From Nitrospira sp. UBA2083 (GTDB taxonomy: Bacteria > Nitrospirota > Nitrospiria > Nitrospirales > Nitrospiraceae), in assembly GCA_002331625.1 (NCBI GenBank), contig DCZN01000104.1, positions 310 to 12,504 on the forward strand: a DNA stretch of 12,195 nucleotides. The letters are read 5' to 3'. A program made the position numbers and the translations under genes. Position 1 is the first letter of the stretch. The number at the start of each line of letters is the position of its first letter. The notes under the pieces are model-generated. The model did no database searches and was not told the DNA's origin. It was given only the letters and a program-made list of their open reading frames with translations. Below, in pieces: positions 8,188-12,195 of the stretch.

Positions 8188-8646
8188 TCATGGATTCTCG
8201 ATGATGAGGATCACCTTGACCTGGCTGTCGTTTATATCTTTGAGTCGTGACAGGTTGACGTATCCAATGGCCCCCTCGATGGCGCCGACGAAACGCACGA
8301 CGGCCTCGTCAGACCGTTCGATCACGCTCTGGACCGGAATCGGAGTGCCTTGGCGATAGAACACTTGATCTGGTTTCGCATTCAGTACCCGCAGATAGAA
8401 CGTTTTTCTCTCCTCGGCTGAGATCTCACGGTTGACCAGCTTGATTCGGTCGTCTCCTGGCCAGTGGAGCGTCTCTCCTCGGTACATGCTGGCGACGGCT
8501 GTCGCACTCAACGAGGTGTGAGGATTATGCGTGTTGACGATAACGGCGATGGGATCGGCGTGGGCCAGAGTTGTCCACAACCAAAGCACGAACGCGCCCG
8601 CCAGCGCCATGGACCAGCGCGTTCCTGTACGGAGTGATCGGTTCAT
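8188..8646 (-). CDS. Short PstS-like periplasmic phosphate-binding-type protein
   Basis: The product is 152 residues with a clear signal peptide: Arg-rich start, hydrophobic ALAGAFVLWLWTTL, and an AHA cleavage site at about 30. The mature part has the order seen in short PBP-like phosphate ABC transporter substrate-binding proteins: IAVIVNTHNPHTSLS at the first strand, MYRGETLHWPGDDRI, VNREISAEERKTFY with its Arg-Glu region, and GAIGYVNLSRL near the end. True PstS proteins are about twice as long, so this is the half-size type. A longer frame begins at 8781, but that overlaps the porin gene and puts the signal peptide internally, so the ATG at 8646 is preferred, 10 bases after the porin stop. 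No PstC/A/B permease is nearby, so it may be a sensing partner for the adjacent kinase rather than a transporter part. Ligand is unproven. Confidence 0.82.
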   Translation of the reverse strand: MNRSLRTGTRWSMALAGAFVLWLWTTLAHADPIAVIVNTHNPHTSLSATAVASMYRGETLHWPGDDRIKLVNREISAEERKTFYLRVLNAKPDQVFYRQGTPIPVQSVIERSDEAVVRFVGAIEGAIGYVNLSRLKDINDSQVKVILIIENP

Positions 8647-8656
8647 GGGGGAGCCG

Positions 8657-9958
8657 TCAGAAGATCCATGCAATGGAGGTAAGAAATCCATCAGAAGGGA
8701 ACTGGTTGAATTGGCCGTTGTTGAATTGATACTCCATTTTGAACACGTAATCTTCGACCGGGCGATAGTTGAAGCCGACAATCATTTGCTCTCCGGTCAG
8801 ACTCCCCGTTGGGCTTGCCGTCGTATTCATCTTGGTCCGGCCGTAGAGACCGACGAGCGCGAATGTCGGGTTGTTGAAATGGCGACCGAGGACGGTCGAG
8901 TTCAAGACTGATGGCCAGAAACGATAGGTCAGTTGGATATAGTATCCCCAGAGGCTTGATAGTGTCGGTGAGCCTTGAATATCGAACCGTGCGAATTCGC
9001 TCCTGAGCTGAAAGTTTTCCCATATCCTTACATTGCGAGGCTTGAGTTCGGTGTCGAAGGCGATGCCAGTGATCAGGTCCTGGGAACCGGTTTTGTAGTC
9101 TCCACGGTATCCTGAAAGTCCTACTTCATACTGGTCAAAGAATTTTAGGGTTGCGCGCCCGACGACGGCCTTGTCGCCGTTATTGTCTGAGCGCAATCCT
9201 GTCCGCGCACTTTGCAGGCCTGGGTCAGGAATGTTGCCCGGTGTGGCCAGAAACTTATCTGTCAGCCCGTTGATCACTTGAACTTCGTAGGTGGCTTTGA
9301 CGTTGTCTGAGATCGGGATGAGTCCGAAGGCACTGAATCCTAAATCGGACCAGGTGGTGGGGGTCACGAGGCGTGCTACCGAAGGCGGGCGTATGAGATC
9401 CCTGCGTGGGTCAAAGTGATCAAGATTAAACTTGCCGAAAGGGATCAGCAACACTCCAGCACGAACATTGAAGGCCTGAGTCAGGAGAAGATCGACGTAG
9501 GCCTGTTCTGCATCGGCGGTCCCATGTGGAAGCCCGAGATCAATTTCGGTGTAGACGCGAATTCGGTCGTGGAAATTGCCTGAAATCAACACTTCGAAGT
9601 TGCCGTCATAGGTGGTTCGCCGGTCCTTGAAGCTTTCGAGCCACACGGCGCCATAGGCGCCGACTCGGATGTTCTGGGCGAGTTCATCCGATAGGCTGCT
9701 CTGCCGTGATTCCACGACGCCAAGACGCTCTTTCAGGTCAGATATTTCCTTGCGATGCTGCTCCTCGATCTGATGCAGCCGGTCCTTTAGTTGTTCGACC
9801 GTTTCCTCGGTCCCGGTCTTAGAGGACTGGCTCAAGGTTTGCGCGAACGGCAGGCTCGGATCGAGCAAGCAAAAGAGGAGGCCTCCCAACGCCATGACGT
9901 GCCGTATGGATGTTTCACTCTTGAGGTACCGATGAAGCCAAGGCCAATTCCTTCTCAT
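8657..9958 (-). CDS. Outer-membrane porin with N-terminal coiled coil (OprO/OprP-like)
   Basis: The 433-residue product has a signal peptide (hydrophobic VMALGGLLFCLL, likely cleavage after PFA at 39) and a heptad-like coiled coil at about 52-93 (VEQLKDRLHQIEEQHRKEI and onward). The rest is a long beta-barrel rich in alternating aromatic strands, ending in the terminal Phe of IAWIF required for BAM recognition. Features such as EIDLGLPHGTADAEQAYVD, RAGVLLIPFGKFN, and FNYRPVEDYVFKMEYQF near the end resemble the phosphate-selective porin O/P group. The coiled coil would sit in the periplasm and may anchor the trimer to peptidoglycan. The ATG at 9958 has AGGA 4 bases upstream and lies 13 bases after the stop of the lipoprotein gene. 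Substrate is inferred only from the family and the adjacent PstS-like gene; a general anion channel is an alternative. Confidence 0.85.
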   Translation of the reverse strand: MRRNWPWLHRYLKSETSIRHVMALGGLLFCLLDPSLPFAQTLSQSSKTGTEETVEQLKDRLHQIEEQHRKEISDLKERLGVVESRQSSLSDELAQNIRVGAYGAVWLESFKDRRTTYDGNFEVLISGNFHDRIRVYTEIDLGLPHGTADAEQAYVDLLLTQAFNVRAGVLLIPFGKFNLDHFDPRRDLIRPPSVARLVTPTTWSDLGFSAFGLIPISDNVKATYEVQVINGLTDKFLATPGNIPDPGLQSARTGLRSDNNGDKAVVGRATLKFFDQYEVGLSGYRGDYKTGSQDLITGIAFDTELKPRNVRIWENFQLRSEFARFDIQGSPTLSSLWGYYIQLTYRFWPSVLNSTVLGRHFNNPTFALVGLYGRTKMNTTASPTGSLTGEQMIVGFNYRPVEDYVFKMEYQFNNGQFNQFPSDGFLTSIAWIF

Positions 9959-9971
9959 ATCATCCTGGTCT

Positions 9972-10580
9972 TTACCGAAGGGGAGTGATGATCCAGTTCG
10001 TCATGACGCCTCTGCCGCCTGGATGGTTGGAAAAGTGCCGCTGCCCCTCGCCCAGCAGTAATGACCATCGGGAGACCTGCTGCTGATAGGTCTTCTGCTC
10101 TCCTTCGTACACAGGTTTGTGCAGCTCTTCGATGATGAGGTGCAAATCGTCACCGTGCACAAACGCCACGCCTTTTGTGTGTCGATGAGGCTTCTCGGGG
10201 TCGGACACGATGAACGCCGCAACTTCTTGGGGGAGGGCGAGGTTCAGCGCTTTCGATAGTTCCGGTGCCAAAAATTCTGCTTGGAGCCTGGTAAACACAC
10301 GGTGGCGCTGTCCCTGTGAAAATGGCAAGATGGAACCTGCATCATAGTTGAGGGACTCAAGGATAGCGAACGCATCTTTGGGTAGTATCACGTGTGCGTA
10401 GTTAAAAGGAGCGAGCGAGGGGTATCCGGCCGGCATCTCGCGGAGCACAACTGAGAGAGGTTCTGACTCGTGAATCACGAGGTTCGGGCGAGTCTGGCAG
10501 GATGCCAAACCAACAAGAATGAGGAACAAGGCTGCCAAGACTGTGTGCTTTGCTCGGAAGATATGCATTGTGGTCGTCAA
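9972..10580 (-). CDS. Unrecognised outer-envelope lipoprotein at the head of the sensory operon
   Basis: A 202-residue protein with a lipoprotein signal: hydrophobic VLAALFLILVG and lipobox LASC with the lipidated cysteine at 28. The mature part has no domain I can name. It contains FAILESLNYDAGSILPFSQ, EVAAFIVSDP, and a C-terminal half rich in His and charged residues (GVAFVHGDDLHLIIEELHK) that could form an alpha/beta fold. I take the TTG at 10580 as start because a GGGGA lies about 6 bases upstream; an ATG four codons on (10568) is the alternative and leaves the signal peptide intact. It is first in the row with the porin, binding protein and kinase, so it may be an accessory envelope component of the sensor, for example a regulator of the kinase's periplasmic domain. 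That role is a guess from position. Confidence 0.7.
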   Translation of the reverse strand: MTTTMHIFRAKHTVLAALFLILVGLASCQTRPNLVIHESEPLSVVLREMPAGYPSLAPFNYAHVILPKDAFAILESLNYDAGSILPFSQGQRHRVFTRLQAEFLAPELSKALNLALPQEVAAFIVSDPEKPHRHTKGVAFVHGDDLHLIIEELHKPVYEGEQKTYQQQVSRWSLLLGEGQRHFSNHPGGRGVMTNWIITPLR

Positions 10581-10942
10581 CGTCTTTCCCCAAGGGCAGG
10601 TTCGTAGTGGTATCGTTCGTGGGGTCTCCCTTACTAATACTTTGACGAAGCCTGGTGGATTTTGTAAATGCTCCGTCGGCTCTTTTTATTGAGAGGAGTT
10701 CTACAAAGCTGGAATGGCGAAAAATTGTACAGTTTGAAAGGCGATAGTCGCAATTACATATGTAGGATCGGTCAGGTGCCGGTATGACCGGAGGGGTATG
10801 GTCAGCACTTCATCTTCGGCAGGATGAGAAATATTCTCTGCATAGGCCTGGGTGCAGAAACCGGAGCTTTCCTCTCCAATGTTCTATTATTGGACAGTGA
10901 GTCATCAGTCAGTCTGGAGGGTACAATTCCTGCTATTTTATT
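10581..10942. other. Divergent intergenic region with no recognised gene
   Basis: Between the leftward lipoprotein gene and the rightward small genes I find no convincing long coding frame. It is more AT-rich than its neighbours and contains a plausible leftward promoter (10724-10753), overlapping inverted repeats (10826-10858) and a TCCAAT/ATTGGA inverted repeat (10875-10894). Short frames beginning at 10784 and 10824 exist but have no ribosome site or family resemblance. No tRNA-like or riboswitch-like fold was recognised. Confidence 0.5.
10724..10753 (-). promoter_or_regulatory. Candidate sigma-70 promoter for the leftward operon
   Basis: On the minus strand TTGCGA (10748-10753) and TACAAT (10724-10729) are separated by 18 bases: four of six and five of six matches to consensus. 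Transcription would start near 10717, leaving a leader of about 135 bases before the lipoprotein gene. Prediction only. Confidence 0.35.
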
Positions 10943-11089
10943 ATGGAAGGGTCGGCAGTGAAACGTGCGAAGGAGGTTGGAGTCGGATGGCGTTGGAAAG
11001 TCCCCTTGCGTGGATCACGAGAGCATGATATCCAAGTAATATGTGAAAATGCTGAGATAAGTTCTGTGGTGAAGGAGAGAACCTCATGA
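10943..11089 (+). CDS. Possible 48-residue ORF coupled to the ribbon-helix-helix gene
   Basis: An open frame of 48 codons starts at ATG 10943 and ends with a TGA whose first bases overlap the ATG of the next gene in the classic ATGA arrangement (11086-11089). The product is basic in its first half (VKRAKEVGVGWRWKVPLRG) and shows no family I know. Against it: no Shine-Dalgarno sits at the usual distance from this ATG, and a frame this short can arise by chance. An in-frame GTG at 10958 is an alternative start. It could also be a leader peptide governing the downstream gene. Confidence 0.2.
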   Translation: MEGSAVKRAKEVGVGWRWKVPLRGSREHDIQVICENAEISSVVKERTS

Positions 11090-11322
11090 AACAGAAACAA
11101 CAGATCGCGAAGCGGAAGGAGAGAGTGACCCTATCCCTCTCTGCAGATATGGTCGAGCGGTTGCGGACCGTTGTGTACTGGAGTCCAAAGATTACGCTCA
11201 CCGGTGTAGTCGAGTCAGCGATCCAATCAGCCCTCACAAAGTTGGAGAAAGGGAAGCGCTTCAAAAAGCGAAAGGGAAAGCTGCCCGTTGGTCGTCCGCG
11301 CAAAGACCAATCGTCCCGATGA
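11086..11322 (+). CDS. Small ribbon-helix-helix-like DNA-binding protein with AT-hook-like tail
   Basis: A 78-residue, strongly basic protein. Residues 12-18 (ERVTLSLS region) form a likely beta strand, followed by helix ADMVERLRTVV (20-30), a turn, and a second helix in LTGVVESAIQSALTKL (38-53). This matches the strand-helix-helix order of MetJ/Arc/CopG-type proteins, which bind DNA as dimers through the strand. The tail is highly basic and carries GRPRK (69-73), the core of an AT-hook minor-groove binding motif. The ATG at 11086 has AAGGAG about 9 bases upstream. It could be an autoregulated repressor, an orphan antitoxin or a nucleoid-type protein; no toxin partner is seen. The next segment is a decayed lspA, so it may be a leftover of a mobile region. 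Confidence 0.75.
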   Translation: MKQKQQIAKRKERVTLSLSADMVERLRTVVYWSPKITLTGVVESAIQSALTKLEKGKRFKKRKGKLPVGRPRKDQSSR

Positions 11323-11344
11323 TGGTGCCGGTCCTGTCGTAGTC

Positions 11345-11549
11345 AGGAGCGTGGACTGCGGATTGGGAAACCTAGGTCGGCTGTGTCACCAACTGCATAA
11401 CGGACGGACGCGGCATCGACTTCATGAACCTCGGCATCGGCAGTCTCCGCACCGGCATCTTCAATGTCGCCGATGTCTCCATGACGATCGGCGTATCGCT
11501 GCTTCTTCTTTACGCTTTCCATCGACCGCATGAGCGAGTACACGAGTAG
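11345..11549 (+). pseudogene. lspA: Frameshifted, 5'-truncated remnant of signal peptidase II (lspA)
   Basis: Two reading frames together recall the C-terminal half of lipoprotein signal peptidase II, the membrane aspartyl protease that cleaves prolipoproteins. At 11360-11383 one frame reads GLGNLGRL, close to the conserved GNLIDRL but lacking the Ile-Asp that holds the first catalytic aspartate. From 11376 to the TAG at 11547-11549 another frame reads DGRGIDFMNLGIG, SLRTGIFNVADVS and MTIGVSLLLLYAF. This contains the FNVAD motif with the second catalytic Asp and the last membrane helix. The frame change falls at about 11383-11397. The N-terminal half (about 90 residues) is absent; the ribbon-helix-helix gene occupies the place where it should be. 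This is a dead gene. The DFMNLGIGSLRTGIFN style recalls lspA copies carried with heavy-metal resistance islands, from memory only. Confidence 0.65.
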
Positions 11550-11612
11550 CTCCTGATCCAACTCGTATAGTCGACTCATTGTGCAGCGTTCCGCCTCCCC
11601 GAAACTTTCTTC

Positions 11613-11642
11613 TTGACGACATACCTGATTTGTCACTAGAAA
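11613..11642 (+). promoter_or_regulatory. Candidate sigma-70 promoter for the small lipoprotein gene
   Basis: TTGACG (11613-11618) and TAGAAA (11637-11642) are 18 bases apart, five of six and four of six consensus matches. Transcription would start near 11650, giving a leader of about 65 bases before the GTG at 11715. A small inverted repeat CTAGA/TCTAG overlaps the -10 box. Prediction only. Confidence 0.4.
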
Positions 11643-11714
11643 AGAACTCTAGAGCCATTGTGGATGGATAGATAGATCCGTTTGTCCTGTCCTGCTATAG
11701 GGAGGTCGTTGATC

Positions 11715-11963
11715 GTGAGACATTTTGTGTTAGCAATCGCTGGTCTTGTGCTTGTGACGGGGATGACGGGCTGCTCGAGCCCAGCTGGAATGGGAGTACT
11801 CGGTGGTGTGCTGGGAGCCGGGGCGGCGGGTGGCAGCTATGAGTATCATCTGAAGCAACAGAAGAATCGTGTTGAAGAGGATTTCAAGGCTGGGAAGATC
11901 GATCAAAAGGAATATGAGGTTCGTAAGGACCAGATTTCACGCGATTCGTTTTTCCAGAAGTAA
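11715..11963 (+). CDS. Small lipoprotein with glycine-rich segment and SHOCT-like C-terminus
   Basis: From the GTG at 11715 the product has 82 residues. A lipoprotein signal (MRHFVLAIAGLVLVTG, lipobox MTGC) puts the lipidated cysteine at 20. The mature part begins with a glycine-rich stretch (AGMGVLGGVLGAGAAGG, 24-40) like a glycine zipper, then a charged segment VEEDFKAGKIDQKEYEVRK (53-71). The latter matches the pattern of the SHOCT domain (a short C-terminal domain: charged helix, G.I...E...K). The GTG is chosen because GGGAGG lies 9 bases upstream (11700-11705) and it starts directly at the signal peptide; a TTG at 11682 would extend the frame by 11 residues. It is probably a membrane- or outer-membrane-anchored small protein, perhaps stress-related; its function is not known. 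Its codon use looks ordinary. Confidence 0.72.
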   Translation: MRHFVLAIAGLVLVTGMTGCSSPAGMGVLGGVLGAGAAGGSYEYHLKQQKNRVEEDFKAGKIDQKEYEVRKDQISRDSFFQK

Positions 11964-11984
11964 AGCAGTAAATAGAATTGCGCT

Positions 11985-12008
11985 CACCGGCTTCGTATAT
12001 AGCTGGTG
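11985..12008. terminator. Candidate bidirectional hairpin between convergent genes
   Basis: CACCGGCT and AGCTGGTG can pair as an 8-base-pair stem with one G-U pair and an 8-base loop. It lies 21 bases past the lipoprotein stop and about 50 bases past the stop of the convergent gene on the other strand. No good U-run follows in either direction, so intrinsic termination is uncertain. Confidence 0.3.
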
Positions 12009-12056
12009 GAAGGTCGACCTCCGTTTAGCGAGATTCTCGTGTGTGAAGTTGGGAGG

Positions 12057-12195
12057 TTATAGTTCTGCTACTTCCGAAATGATCGTGTGATACCCGCTCG
12101 CGCCGGCTGGTTGGGGGCGCACGATTTCAGCAATCTGTAACTGTCCCTTCGTATCCGTTGCGCGGACGACGGTTTGAAACTTTCCAGGGTTTGGT
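12057..12195 (-). CDS. C-terminal fragment of a probable molybdopterin oxidoreductase (sulfite oxidase-like)
   Basis: On the minus strand a frame entering from the right edge (first full codon 12192-12194) runs 45 codons to a TAA at 12057-12059. It reads GKFQTVVRATDTKGQLQ, then PQPAGASGYHTIISEVAEL. The pattern G.(F/Y)..VVRATD..G..Q followed by GASGYH resembles the Ig-like Mo-co dimerisation domain that ends sulfite-oxidase-family enzymes. These are periplasmic molybdenum oxidoreductases. The molybdopterin-binding domain lies outside the window, so the enzyme's substrate cannot be judged; another protein ending in an Ig-like domain is possible. It converges with the small lipoprotein gene and is separated from the rest of the window's genes. 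Confidence 0.5.
   Translation of the reverse strand, partial: PNPGKFQTVVRATDTKGQLQIAEIVRPQPAGASGYHTIISEVAEL

Noticed and set aside
10642..10670. Plus-strand TTGACG with TAAATG 17 bases later
   Set aside because: The -35 and spacing are good but the -10 matches only three of six positions and no gene follows closely.
10941..11303. 120-residue minus-strand frame
   Set aside because: It is antisense to the ribbon-helix-helix gene, which has a good ribosome site and a recognisable fold.
11343..11636. 97-residue open frame on the minus strand
   Set aside because: It lies antisense to the lspA remnant, whose plus-strand frames match a known family; the minus frame has no family resemblance and only a distant ribosome site.
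12010..12025. AGGTCGACCT palindrome
   Set aside because: A perfect palindrome without a loop cannot form a terminator hairpin; nothing else suggests an operator.

Overview
The window suggests a Gram-negative bacterium: there is an outer-membrane porin ending in Phe, two lipoproteins and a periplasmic binding protein. The general style (moderate GC, dense two-component genes, exopolysaccharide glycosyltransferases beside a heparinase II/III-type protein) would fit a Nitrospira-like member of Nitrospirota. That taxonomic call is inference only; no marker gene is present.

Left and middle (1-10580): almost everything is on the minus strand and reads leftward as one closely packed series of genes. 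It starts with an unrecognised lipoprotein (TTG start at 10580). Next come a coiled-coil porin, a short PstS-like periplasmic phosphate-binding-type protein, a large membrane sensor histidine kinase (HAMP-PAS-PAS-HisKA-HATPase) and an OmpR-type response regulator; the gaps are 3-13 bases. A short spacer separates this sensory block from a second block: a receiver-only response regulator paralogous to the first, a COG4671-type glycosyltransferase, an 885-residue tandem fusion of two GT4 glycosyltransferases, and the start of a heparinase II/III-family polysaccharide lyase cut by the window edge. A simple reading is an envelope sensor, possibly of phosphate or another anion, next to and perhaps governing a surface-polysaccharide synthesis and processing locus.

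Right (10581-12195): a roughly 500-base divergent intergenic region holds a candidate leftward promoter, small inverted repeats and a possible 48-codon ORF that overlaps the next gene by ATGA. It is followed on the plus strand by a small ribbon-helix-helix-like protein with an AT-hook-like tail. Directly behind it lies a frameshifted, 5'-truncated remnant of a signal peptidase II gene (lspA), recognisable from GLGNL and from an FNVAD-containing C-terminal stretch in a second frame. Then comes a short lipoprotein with a glycine-rich segment and a SHOCT-like tail, preceded by a plausible promoter. At the right edge the C-terminus of a probable molybdopterin oxidoreductase enters on the minus strand. 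The lspA wreckage and the orphan DNA-binding gene make this end look like an old site of insertion and deletion.

No rRNA, tRNA, CRISPR array, insertion sequence or transposase was seen.
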